From Adineta steineri (lineage: Eukaryota; Rotifera; Eurotatoria; Adinetida; Adinetidae): a stretch of 64,000 nt of DNA. Shown in pieces: positions 40,957 to 52,499 of the stretch. The stretch spans positions 787,526 to 851,525 of the forward strand of contig CAJNOI010000006.1 of the NCBI GenBank assembly GCA_905250115.1, read 5' to 3'. The notes beneath the pieces were generated by a model that was not told where the DNA came from, searched no databases, and was given only the letters and a program-made list of their open reading frames with translations. Positions within the stretch are counted from its first letter, which is position 1, and every line of letters begins with the position of its first letter. The position numbers and the translations under genes are program-made.

Positions 40957-41773
40957 GTGAGTGACATAGCGGCGAGACAATTTTTCGCTTCATTAGTCCT
41001 TGTTCTCCATGAAATCTGAATCAAACGTATCCATCCATCGACATACGAACACATACATATACATTCGGTTACGCACAAATTATTTGTTCATTACACTGTT
41101 ACTTCTCTATTCTCCTTACGCAATCAAAAGAGGAGAGACTATCATCATCTAGATACGTTCTTTTCTTTCAGACATTCATATCTTTCTTTTCTTTCATCCA
41201 GAATACATCTATTATTCTGCATCTTCCAGCAAAAACGAAAAAAGAAAGGCTTTATATGTATTGATGATAACGATGATGATCTATATGTTTTACACCTTAC
41301 TGCCACTGGCGAAGTTCAACAATGAAATATACTCGTCGATGCCGACCATAGGTGAGATAGAAGTAAGAGAAGAAAATGAACCAAGAGGGAGCGAGAGAGA
41401 GAAAGAGAAATGAGAATGAGAAGAACTTGACATTTGTTTAATCAAATAACAACTGCATTTTGACACCATACGATTAGAATATGAAAAAATAAATAGATGC
41501 AAAAGGCAAAAGAAATAGTAAGATATGATATATAGTGTACGAGACAATTGTAAGTGTGGTATATTCAATGGGCGGAAACGGATTAAATACTTTCATTTCA
41601 TTTGCTTAGATATACTTTGACACGCGTATATCGTTAATCTTAAAGTATAGGTTAGCAAAAAAAAGAAAAAAGAAATAAAATATCATTATTAAACACATTT
41701 AGTAAATCTATTGATTTTAATGAAAGAATCAAGATTAAAATAACTTTTTTATTCTTGATTCTTTTTTTTTTAG
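40957..41773 (+). other. Likely 5'UTR intron of the Toll-like receptor gene
   Basis: A consensus donor AAG/GTGAGT at 40957 and a long pyrimidine tract plus TAG at 41761-41773 flank this 0.8 kb stretch; the ATG is two bases after the acceptor. Inferred from splice signals only. A trans-spliced leader site at 41773 is the alternative. Confidence 0.4.
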
Positions 41774-41774
41774 A

Positions 41775-44700
41775 ATGAACGATGACTATTTCTACATTAA
41801 TTTTCGGCTTTTTACCACCTTAATTACAATTCTATTAATATCAACTATCGTACCAACAATGTCAACACTTCGTCCTTTATATCCATGTCATTATAAAGAT
41901 CTTAATCAACGTATATATAAATGTGACATGTGTACTTGTTTATTATCACCTCCAATGTTCTCAACATCAAATCTTTGTTCTTCATTATTATCAACATCGT
42001 CATTAGTTTGTTCAGATAATTCAACTAAAATTCCTAATGAAGAATTACTTCGTTTAAGACTTAATGAAATTGAATTCGAAAGTAATCATCAATTTCTAAC
42101 ATCCTATTCTATTATACCAAAAAAATCTTTTAATGATATTCAATTTGAATTTGATAATTTTAATAATGATATTATAGAAAATCTATTAAATTTTGAACAA
42201 TTTTGTTCTTCATTAAATAATTCTCGTTTAACATTCTATCGTTTACAAACAAATCTATCATTTAATCAAATAAATCAATGTCGTTTAACAATATTTTCAT
42301 TACGTTTTCTTGATACAACTATTGAAAATAATCTTTTAATATTACATACAAAACCTGATACATTAATTTTTTATAATTGTACATTTAATATTAATTCTTT
42401 TAATTTAACAAGTACAACAACAACAACATTAGCATTTTATTATGTTAAATTTCATTCGAAATTATTTCTATTAAATTCTTTATCATCATTAATACATTTA
42501 ACAATAACACATACAACAAATTTTGATATTATTGGTTCATATCCAAATTTAATTTATCTTGATTTATGTCATACACAATTAGATGATATACAATTAAATA
42601 GATTATTTTCACAAATTGAAATACCTGATTTAGTAACATTAATATTATCAAATAATCATATAACAACATTAAAAACAAAATTTCCATTGAGAGTACGTTA
42701 TTTAGATTTATCAAATAATCAAATTAAATCATTAGATTATACATCTTTTAAATCTTTATATTCATTAAATACATTAAATTTAAGTTATAATTCACTATTA
42801 GATATTCAACAAGATACATTTACACGTATACCATATTTAGAGATACTTGATTTAACGTCATCTCTACCATCATTACCTGTTGATGATTTATTTTTACCGT
42901 TACAAAAACTTCGTTATCTAAATATATCATCAAATAATTTAAATTCATTACCACGTTTTCCAGTTCCATATGATGCACATACTATAGCTAGTTATGATCA
43001 TCATTTACCTGTTTTATATGTTGATATGTCAAATAATAATTTAAATCAAATTGATTTTGATATGTTTTCTTCAGCATCAACACAAGATAAATATATTATA
43101 TCAATTGATTTAACATTTAATCAATTAAAAACCTTACAATTACCATCTATGATATCTACGGGTATTAAAAGACGTGGACCATTAATTGAATTAAATATTA
43201 ATAATAATCCATTAGAATGTGATTGTATTTTATATGAAAATATTTTTCCATTATTACAAACTGATGTTCTATCTCAACAGCAAAATACTTATAATTGTAA
43301 GTCTCTTTCTTTTTTTTTGCATGATAAATTTTTCTTAATTAATTGAATTCCTATGTGTTAAATGAGTTTTATTGTAGATTGACTTAAGTCGCTTTTTTTT
43401 CCTCTTAATTAATCATTTATAAATTTATTCTGTTGAAATGATTATGTTTGCCTATGGGGAATATAATGAAAAACAAATGCTTTCTCTGAGAAGTGTAAGA
43501 CTTTCCTTTTTTTTATTAATAAGTTCAGCTGTTCCAATTTTTCTTACTGTTATATCAAAAGCAACATGCTTTGCATATATATTGCATGATTAGCACTGTT
43601 GGAGTAACTAAGTTTGTTCTTCTGTCCTCTTATTTTTAATGATCTCATCTGTTACAAAACACATGAAACTAATTAATTAACTTATAATTAATATATTTTA
43701 TTTCGTATTCATGTTGTATAACTTCTCTGTTCATATATAATCACAACTTAAAATTAATGCCGAAATAAAGAAAATGTAATTGCAAAGGTTAACATATTAT
43801 GTGATATTAAAGTGACTAAAAATAAACGTTTTACGTTAGTATATCTTCATAAATAGTGTAAAGAATGATTTGAGATACTCTTTCTTGTAATAGTCATATC
43901 TAAAAATATGATTTTCTTATTATAGTACCACTTCCATTTCAACCACCACCGCAACAAGTTCCATCTGGCTATTATCCTAATCAGCATTTACCCTCAGGTA
44001 TTGTCACTCCACCACCCTTACCGACTCCTTTACTTCCTTATGCTCAATCTGGAAACTCATTAAACTATATCCGATCTCGTCGTCAATTGAATCCTTCAAA
44101 ACTACCAACATCAGCATCATTACTTGCACAAAATCTCGTTAAACAAGCTCGTATCAAATTATTAAATCTATCAAATTTAACATGTAAAGACATGACTGAA
44201 CCCAATCAAAATCGATCTTTATTTGATCTTAATTCCACGAATAGTTTTTGTCTCTATACAAAATCGTGTCCATCAACATGTTCATGTTGTTCATCATCAA
44301 CATCATCATTATTATTTAATATAAATAATTGTGAATGTTATTATCAATGTCCAATAGAATGTACATGTAAACATTCATTTGATTTATTAAAAAATTATGT
44401 TAATTGTTCAAATCGTTATTTAAATAAACTACCATTAAATATTCCTCATACAACAACACATTTAAATTTAAATCATAATCAACTAAAATCTCTTGGAAAA
44501 AATTTAACTGATCTAACAAAATTACAATATCTTTCAATATCAAATAATCGTTTAGAATATTTATCAAATGATGATTTTTCAACATTAAATAAAATTGAAA
44601 ATTTAGATTTATCATCAAATCAGATACAAACAATTGAACCGCGAACATTTTCAACAATGTTTCATCTTAAACATCTTTATCTACATGATAATATATGGAT

Positions 44701-46099
44701 ACCAAAATTTTATACTGGAAATGGAGAATTTCAATCCAATACACGTTTAAATGTATTAACATATGGTAAAAATTTCGTATGCAATCGATCAGCAATATCT
44801 TCTAGTTTTACTATTGAAACTCCTCTTACAGCAGATGATTGTTGTAAACATACGTCAAATATTGAATCATGTCGACAATCTATTAGTACAAATGAATTTA
44901 ATTTTCAACCTGACAATGAACATTCATCATCTCATTCGAATAAAAATTCGAAAAAATTTTTTCAAATGTTATTTCATGAAAAATATCGTCTCTATGTTTT
45001 TATTGGATTAAGTATACTTATACTTATAATATTATGTGTTATTATATTATGTAGTATATTTTGTCTTTGTCGAAAAAAGAAACAATTAAAACATCCATCA
45101 CCAGCTGAAAGAAAACTTTTATCAAATGGTGATTCGAAAAAAACAACAAATCATTATCATAAAACTTTACAAGCAACAGCATCATCAACAACACCACAAA
45201 TGACATTATCATCATCAACAACTGCTATACAAAAATTAATTAATTCAACAAGACAAAAAAGTAATCGTCTTTTAAATTCTTCTAAAATACAATTTTGATT
45301 TAATTTAGGTATAACTTCTAATACAGCTTATAAACAACAAGAAAATGATGCTTCAGTTTCATATTCTGATAATGATGATGAAGATGATTATGCTTCTATA
45401 CCATTAACAGTATCTCAAAATGATCTAGCAACTGTAATTCGTCCACAACCAGTAGTTCCACCACTTCCACCACCTCGTCAAACACAACAACAACAACAGC
45501 AACAACGTTTATTATCTAATCGACCTTTATCTCATTCATCAACAGTTTCAACATCAACAACGATTCGATCAATTGTTCCAATGTTAAAACGTACAAATTC
45601 TTCTGGCTCAAAACATGCTCAATCATCATTAACACCAGCACGTTCATGTTTACAAATTAAACTTGATGCACTTGTATTATATTCAATAAATGATAGTGAA
45701 TTAGTACATGGAAATATTGGTGAATACCTTGAAGATATGTATGGTAAACGTTTTAGTTTTTATTTCCTACATCGTGATCGTATGTTGGGTGAACTTGATT
45801 GGTTAATTGAAAATTCATGTGTAACAATAATTATTTTACGTAAACCATATCATATTGTACATGATTATATGAAAATTTTATCATCATGTTCATCAATAAA
45901 AATATTTCTTATACTTGTTAATGATGAACAAAATCATCATAGTTCATCATCATCAATAAAAGCACGAGAAAAAATAGCAAAATTATATCGAACAACAAAT
46001 ATTTATGAATGGAATTCTAATCCATCATCACTTATACATGAACAACTTGAATTATTTCTTGAGCAAAATTGTGGTTCAGCTACTTATGTACCCTATTAA
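41775..46099 (+). CDS. Toll-like receptor with divergent TIR domain
   Basis: Three exons (41775-43296, 43926-45260, 45309-46099) join in frame to 1215 residues. A hydrophobic signal segment (TTLITILLISTIVPTMS) is followed by leucine-rich repeats (for example LRVRYLDLSNNQIKSLDYTS and LNTLNLSYNSLLDIQQDTF) and a cysteine-rich LRR C-cap (NNPLECDCILYE). Then come a Pro-rich stretch, a second Cys-rich N-cap (CPIECTC), three or four more LRRs, a TM helix (VFIGLSILILIILCVIILCS), a Lys-rich and low-complexity linker of about 190 residues with a poly-Gln run, and a TIR-like domain (LDALVLYSINDSELV, LHRDRMLGELDWLI, TIIILRKPY). Two LRR blocks with an internal cysteine cluster resemble the multiple-cysteine-cluster Toll class. 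The BB-loop RDxxPG is RDRMLG here. It probably acts in immune or developmental signalling at the plasma membrane (inferred). Confidence 0.82.
43297..43925 (+). other. 0.63 kb intron of the Toll-like receptor gene
   Basis: Donor GTAAGT at 43297 and acceptor TTATAG at 43925. It separates the first LRR block from the Pro-rich/second LRR block. No coding content seen. Confidence 0.7.
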
Positions 46100-46216
46100 C
46101 TGTATTGTGTGTGTGTGAGATCTCAGGTTAATATAAATCTATTTAAGAAGATATTATTTTCACTTCGCACAAAGCTGTTTTCTTTTTCTCTGTTATATTG
46201 TAAACCCGGTGGCGCT

Positions 46217-46254
46217 ATTATTATTATTATTATTATTATTGTTGTTGTTGCTGT
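46217..46254. repeat. Trinucleotide microsatellite beside the gap
   Basis: ATT repeats (46217-46238) run into TTG repeats. A TG-rich stretch and a T run follow up to the N block, so the assembly break probably lies in low-complexity sequence. Confidence 0.7.
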
Positions 46255-46328
46255 TGTTTCTGTTGTCTTACACCTATTCCGATTTGTGTGTATATATTTA
46301 TATGTGTGTGTGCGTGTGATTTTTTTTT

Positions 46329-46428
46329 NNNNNNNNNNNNNNNNNNNNNNNNNNNNNNNNNNNNNNNNNNNNNNNNNNNNNNNNNNNNNNNNNNNNNNNN
46401 NNNNNNNNNNNNNNNNNNNNNNNNNNNN
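46329..46428. other. Assembly gap, 100 N
   Basis: Exactly 100 ambiguous bases, a common placeholder length, so the true size is unknown. The 5' part of the GPCR at 46429 must lie here or be misplaced. Confidence 0.95.
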
Positions 46429-46823
46429 TATTTTTTCTTGGATATCATCCATATGGTTTTGTACGTGCATATGATAAACAAGGTCAATTACATCCAGATA
46501 TATATGTTTTATTAACATTACTCTATTGTATTTCGATCTGTGCATCACCCTTAGTCTATGGCATTATGAATAATCAATTACGTCGTGAATGCATACGAGT
46601 ATTATTTAATTGCTGGCATTGTCAAAAAATTGATGATTGTAAAAAATATTCTCAACATCGCTCGAATTCAACTACAAGACAATCAATGATAATGAGAAAT
46701 GGAGATAATATAGCTGATAATCGTGAAAGTGTATCAATGGCATCATCAATGCGTCGATCAACTATAAGGACTTCAAAAATAAAAGTATCAACTATGCCAA
46801 TACTTGATACAGCTTATGTTTAA
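46429..46823 (+). CDS. Rhodopsin-like GPCR, C-terminal fragment cut by the gap
   Basis: The reading frame runs out of the N block with a third-loop/TM6-7 region (FFLGYHPYGFVRAYDKQG), then TM7 (DIYVLLTLLYCISICASPLV, then YGIMN), an amphipathic helix 8 (NQLRRECIRVLFNCWHC with possible palmitoylated cysteines) and a Ser/Arg-rich tail to TAA at 46823. TM7 carries SPLVY where class A receptors usually have NPxxY. The ligand cannot be told. TM1 to TM6 are missing from the sequence, so this is an assembly truncation rather than proof of a pseudogene. Confidence 0.75.
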
Positions 46824-47155
46824 CAAATTGGAAATTACTAATAATAGAATTATATTTCATCTTATTCTTGCATTGTTTTTTGTCAGTACATTATATGTTA
46901 ACGTATGTTTGATTTCAGTTTCTTTTTCTTTGAAATTATTTTTACTCTCAGTGATATAATTAAAATGATAATAAGAAAATATTTCTATTAAAATTTTACT
47001 TTATTAATTCAATATAATTTTTTTTTCGTTTTGCTGATAAGATCAATATTATTTATTTAATAATAAAGAAAAAAAATATTCTACTATGACATTAGTTTCA
47101 CAAAAAAAAAGAATAAACAACAGAAAAAAAGAGAGAAAAATGATACAGATCGTAT
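46824..47155. other. Convergent 3' flanks
   Basis: Short AT-rich stretch between the convergent GPCR fragment and cyclase genes; nothing else seen. Confidence 0.5.
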
Positions 47156-48163
47156 TTAGAATTCTTTATTGGGATTACATTTAACATCATAAATAATTTT
47201 AACAACAAAACCAATAAGAAATGCAATAAAAAGAAAGACTAATAAACCAAACCAATTTGTAGTATTCTTTCTAATACTATTAATACGCGCTAGAACACGA
47301 CATGGTGCACCTGTACCATTACCTATTTTCATTGGAAATATATCTAATGTAAAAAAATTTTTACCAACATTTGTTATTAAATTGTCGACTAAAGCGAGAT
47401 TTTCTAATCCATATTTATTGTGTTTAGCTAATATTTGATGAACTGGATAAGTTTTTGTTTGTCCATAATCAGCTAAAAAAACAAAAATATAAGAAAATTC
47501 TTTGTTTTGTTTTTTATCTTAAAGAGTTTTTTTTGTTATTTTACTTGAAAGAGTATCGAGACCAACACCGACAAGATTATCTCCATATGTATTAACTAAA
47601 TATATAGCTAATTCTTCGCTTAAACCAGGAAATTCAAGATGTGACTCCCCACCAGCATAAGATGTTTGATCAGGCCAATATTTTGTCCATCCGGTATAGA
47701 AAATAAGAGTAAATAAAAATGTTTCTCCAGTATCTTCATCAATTTCTGGTATAGTTAAACTAGCTTTTTTAACATCATCAATTGTAATAAGATAATTTTT
47801 ATCTTTTTTACATTGTTTCGATACATCAATAAGACGAGCATGTACAGATATTAAATTTTTCAATGGAATTTCATCAACTTTCCAACCTGTAGGAGAGAAA
47901 TGATAAGGTGCATCTATATGTGTACCCATATGTTCACCGGTAATAAATGAATTTGTCGAATAAAAATATGAATTTTCTTCATTTACCCATTGTACAAAAC
48001 GTTGTGTAAAATTAAAACGTGTCTGTGAAGGGAAATATGGTATTGAAGGATCGATTGTATGTGATAAATCGATATACGATACTGGAATCGTTGATGATAA
48101 ATTGAGAATTTGTAAAAGAATAAATAATAATAATAGCATCTTTATGAATGAAGTATTTATCAA
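47156..48163 (-). CDS. Cyclase/kynurenine-formamidase-family protein, membrane-anchored
   Basis: Exons 47545-48163 and 47156-47472 join through a 72-nt intron to give 311 residues. An N-terminal signal peptide (MLLLLFILLQILNLSSTIP) is followed by the Cyclase_2 fold: SYIDLSHTID, the metal-binding HMGTHIDAPYHF motif (family HxGTHxDxPxH intact), FYTGW, and GVGLDTLSTDYGQT. The C-terminus has one TM helix (FGLLVFLFIAFLIGFVVKII) and a short basic tail. Bacterial members hydrolyse N-formylkynurenine or isatin. The substrate here is unknown, and the signal peptide plus TM point to a lumenal or extracellular enzyme anchored in a membrane. All metal ligands in the motif are present, so it is probably active. 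Confidence 0.85.
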
Positions 48164-49285
48164 TATAATGCAATCAATTTTTCTATTTTATTCAATGTTA
48201 ACGTACGTGAGAAATAAAGAAATGAAGTATCGATATGTACAAAATACACGAGTTATTTTTTTTTTTGCTTCGTCTATTCGTATTTTAACATTGTAGTGTG
48301 TGTTATGGTAGCTGCATCGAGTGACGGACGATTCATCATTATTATTACATAGGAAGAAAAGAAAATAATGACTGTTAGTATATATGCCTTGAGAGAAACA
48401 ACACATAATTGTACACGGACAAAAACTTTTCTTTTTTCTTCTTCTTCTTTTTTTTTACAAAACTGTAGATAGAACGAATGTTGTTTTTTTTATATTTAAA
48501 ACATACATTGGCAATGCAATGTTTTCTTAATAAAATGTCGACAACTCATTTAAAATAAATATCGAATGTTATTCCGTTGTTTTTATAATGGCGTAGTACC
48601 CATAAATTATTTTATAGGACTTCATACTAGTCTGTTTTTTTTCGGAAGTTATATAGCTTATTGAACAATAATTGATAGATTAGTCTAGTATTTAGATTTA
48701 CTATCGCCTATAACATAATTCAATATATATTTCGATTTGTTTTTGCATTAAGAAAATAACTTATTGAATCAAGTTTGAAGTACACAAATTATTGAAAATA
48801 ACTAGCATACGATATTTGATGTCCAACAATAAATTTCGGTATGATAAAAGACCGGATCCTATTTTTCGAATTATTGAATTATGTCTTTGAAATAATAACT
48901 TAATAAATCGCTTCATTGATCAAAAACATAACTAGATATTTTTATTGGACTTTATTCACATTGTAAGAAATAAATCGATGAGTCATATATTACACCAATT
49001 GGATTTAATGGGAATTCAAAATGAATAATAGTCATAAATAATAAAAGATTGATGTTTTTTTGTTCTATATTTCAAATCTTTGTACTCGATTTCATGTTTA
49101 TAGAAATTTTGAAAGACTATTCTTATAAAATCTAATTAGTCGAACTGTCAAAGATGTTTGTCCTTATTCAGGATTTATTCTCACGCGATTTAGTCATAAT
49201 ACATTCATGACTTATTTGATATAAAGAAAAAAAATTTATTCGCGCTTAGTTTTTATATTATTTTAATCATTCTTTTTTAGTTCCT
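48164..49285. other. Intergenic region, 1.1 kb
   Basis: Lies between divergently transcribed genes (cyclase on minus, unrecognised gene on plus), so it should hold both promoters. No exon is supported. A TTTTTTAG acceptor occurs just before 49286. Confidence 0.45.
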
Positions 49286-50466
49286 ATGTTTAAATTAAAA
49301 TCTAATAAAAATGAGAATCATTTATCTGACATTGAGAAAAAATTCAATCATAAATCAGCACCGAAAACTATACGTTTATTACTTGCAGAATTAATTCATA
49401 GTTTTATTGAATATACATCTGAATTAACATATTTTTCTATAAATGCATTTCAAACATCTTCATTAAAACGTGTACAAACAATCACATTAACACGTTTCGA
49501 TAATTATTGTGTACCGCATACGTGTGCATTTTATTATAGTTTAAATCGTGAATATGAAGAATTTATTGAACGTATGAAAAAATTATGTAAACGTACACAA
49601 AATACATTTTTAGATATACGTTCAGCACGTATACATTATCCTGAATCGAAAATGTTTAATATTCCAGATACATATCGATTATTAAATATATTAAAATGTA
49701 ATATCGAACGATTAAGAAATTTAAAACAAATTCATCAAGATCTGTTAGTTTTCAAAGATAAAAAAAAGTATATATTTTTTTTAATTATATAGTGGACATG
49801 ATCTGCTTTTACCCAATGATCAATTATTTCTTTCACTTGATCTTCTTGTAACTAATTTTCAACTAATTTTATGTGAATTAGATAATCAAGTAAAATTTAT
49901 TTTTAACGAAAAAAAAATGAATACTTCTAAATAGGTTCGTTTTCGTGATGTAATGATTCTACAAACATTTGTTAAAGATATATTCCTTCAACTCCGTGTT
50001 GTTCTTACATGGTTATATCCAGCAATTAAAATGGCTGCTTATCGTATTGGTGATCCAAATAAACAATTTGCTGTTAAACGTTGTAAAAATATTGAAAAAT
50101 TCATCGATAAAACTTTTCCATTAAATAATAATAATAATTCAATAATTAAAACTACAGATGATAGGTTACTACATAATGAAAAAATTCTCTCTTTTTAATT
50201 AATAACCATTGATAGATCTCAATCAGTATTACAAAATAATTCAAGTGAACAAGAATTAAATAATGTTAATGACATCAAACAGAATTCTGTAAGTTATGTA
50301 AAATATAATACAAGTTTATTATTTATTAAACGATCTTGTATTTTAAATAAAAGTATGATTTCGTATTTCAGTTTAAGGTTTTATCTTATCTTTCTTCTAG
50401 GTGAAGAAGTTTCGAGAGCAAATTTACTTCTTGATAACGATAAGATTTGGTATAAAGAAAAAATAA
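49286..50466 (+). CDS. Unrecognised helical protein
   Basis: I do not recognise this gene. Exons 49286-49743, 49793-49889, 49935-50164 and 50216-50288 join in frame through 45-51 nt introns. The product is Lys/Leu-rich and mostly helical (TIRLLLAELIHSFIEYTSEL, LREYEEF-like segments, DTYRLLNILKCNIERLRNLK, PNDQLFLSLDLLVTNFQLIL, MILQTFVKDIFLQLRVVLTW), followed by an Asn/Ser-rich low-complexity part. No signal peptide or clear TM. The 3' end is unsettled: a phase-0 join at 50401 gives 21 more codons to a stop near 50466. Another frame of the same stretch (GEEVSRANLLLDNDKIWYKE) looks more protein-like and is bounded by AG and GT. An acceptor (TTTTTAG) just before the ATG suggests an upstream untranslated exon or trans-splicing. 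Confidence 0.55.
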
Positions 50467-50562
50467 ATGAAATTCAACAAAAACTTGATATGCATTCAGT
50501 AAGAATATTTATTTATTTTTCATATAAATGCAAAAACAAGTAAACCTAATACTATATTTTGT

Positions 50563-51195
50563 CTAAAAAGCTGTTTGTGGTCGAGCATCTAAATATTTCT
50601 TGATATTTTCATTACCATTGATTGCATCCATTAATGGTTTAAATTGTTCACCAAATTTTCCTTTAACTTCAGGTACAGCTTGTAATAAAGCTTGAATAGA
50701 TTGAAATACAAATAAATCAGCCCATGATAATTTATCACCAACAAAATATTTTTCATCTTTACTATAAGCTTTTTTCAATTTACCTAAATTTTCAACATGT
50801 TTAGTAACTGTTTCATCGAGAAATTTTTTTAATTCTTCAGCTTTTTTTGTTTCGTCTTTTTCAGGAAAAACTTTGCTAAAATATGTTTCATTAACATCTT
50901 TTTGAGTATCAACAACAGCATCGATTTTAGCTGATTCAAGATTATCTGAACCAGCTAAACCTGCTTCACGTGCGACATAACGAGCAATTGTTAATGATTG
51001 AGGAAGTTGTGTACCATCAGCTAATTCTAATACAGGAGCTTGACCTAAGATCATTTTTGGTTTATATTCAGGCCATTTATCAAAACCAAAACGAATATCT
51101 TCATATGAACGACCAGCAGCAGCTAATATAAGTCGAGTAAGTTCACCACGAGCTTGTAAATCAAAATAATAGAATTTAAGATCACCGCTACTCAT
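50563..51195 (-). CDS. Glutathione S-transferase, sigma-like
   Basis: A single uninterrupted exon of 210 residues, the usual cytosolic GST length. The thioredoxin-like N-domain starts LKFYYFDLQARGELTRLILA with the catalytic Tyr early in the first strand. The GSH-binding segments are GQAPVLELADGTQLPQSLTI (cis-Pro and the Q-S motif), followed by the helical C-domain (YFVGDKLSWADLFVFQSIQA, with the conserved N-cap/hydrophobic-staple Asp). It conjugates glutathione to electrophiles in detoxification; sigma members may also isomerise prostaglandin H2. It is the only multi-domain gene here without introns. Its 3' end nearly meets the 3' end of the plus-strand gene. Confidence 0.92.
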   Translation of the reverse strand: MSSGDLKFYYFDLQARGELTRLILAAAGRSYEDIRFGFDKWPEYKPKMILGQAPVLELADGTQLPQSLTIARYVAREAGLAGSDNLESAKIDAVVDTQKDVNETYFSKVFPEKDETKKAEELKKFLDETVTKHVENLGKLKKAYSKDEKYFVGDKLSWADLFVFQSIQALLQAVPEVKGKFGEQFKPLMDAINGNENIKKYLDARPQTAF

Positions 51196-52499
51196 TGTCG
51201 TTGATATAATGATATAAGTAAATGAAATGAAATATTAACATCAAGACAACAGTCGCTTTTATACAGATCGTTATCTTTGTTTCGTCATGCGAACAAAATA
51301 AAAAAACTAAATGATAACGAGATATGCTCTTAGTTATATTTGTTGAGGTTTACATCATATAAGAGATGCATCGTCATTAATTTGACATTTTACCTGTTCA
51401 AAGTCAACATTTTCTTTTTCTTCATATTTAAAGATAATGAATGTTTTATCAAAATATGTCATCATGACGTCGATATAAAAATTGCCTGTTAAATGATGAT
51501 TTCGATAAAAAAAAATAAAAATCATCAATTGTTTTTATTTATTTATAGTCTTCATCATTATCATCATCAATGGAGAAAACATTGCATGTACATCAACTGC
51601 GTGTACTTGATTTTATTCATTCGATATAATCAAAAAATATTTCTAATGATACTTTAAAAAATAATTTATATTCATTTAAAAAATAATTTATATTCATTTA
51701 AAAAATAATTTATATTCATTTAAAAAGAAGAGAAAAAAATCTAGATTAAATCTATTGCAATATATGTTAATGTGATAAATTCTTTTTATGTATGTAATTA
51801 ATACTTGTCTTTATTTCTTTGTCTGTAATATAAAATAAATAAATCTTAATATTATGCAAATCATAAAGAATTAAATACAGTTTTCTTTTTATTGAAAAAT
51901 TATTTCCTAACCTTTCTGATATACTTACATTGGTCATCGTTCGTTTACTAGTCAATAATAATCCATAGACATTTACATCAATTTAAGATTAGATCATATA
52001 TAAATACAAATGCCCTATAGAACCTTTTTCCTTTTTCTAAACAAAGAACAATCAACTATAATCAATTTGAACGAAACGAAAAGATATCTGTGTATATACA
52101 TATACAATCCTATGATGGTTTATATTAACCCCCCGATATGATATGAAATCTAAAAAATGAGCTAGTCTCATTGATTATATAAACAAATAACAGATGCCAT
52201 TGTTATCTTTACTGAACAGAGTTTATTTTTGAAATCATTGACTATGATTCTCTGATCATTCAATCAATGTTTCATAACACAATGATATGATTATCTTATC
52301 TTATGAGTATTATTGTTTCTGTCGCGCAAGAAGAAAAGGTTAACTTAGTAAGATATACTATTGCACAGGTCACATATATACATATATATATCTATATCAC
52401 AATGAACAGACATCATCATATCGATTAAGAACAGATGGGTTCATTAATGTACTGAAACAAAACTATTTTATTCATGATTAAAAAAAGGCAATTTTGAAT
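51196..52499. other. Intergenic region, 1.3 kb
   Basis: Divergent 5' flanks of the GST gene and the seven-helix receptor gene. It contains the 22-bp tandem repeat at 51656-51721 and TA-rich runs (52375-52400). No gene seen. Confidence 0.5.
51656..51721. repeat. Three exact 22-bp tandem copies
   Basis: AAAAAATAATTTATATTCAT followed by TT, repeated three times without a mismatch. Very A/T-rich; a minisatellite, possibly recently formed. Confidence 0.85.

Noticed and set aside
41290-41568. 92-residue minus-strand ORF upstream of the Toll gene
   Set aside because: Ser/Phe-rich translation of purine tracts; lies inside the likely 5'UTR intron.
49768-49792. A 25-nt GT..AG intron in the unrecognised gene
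   Set aside because: A GTTAGT donor at 49744 gives a normal 49-nt intron with the same downstream phase, so the extreme short form is not needed.
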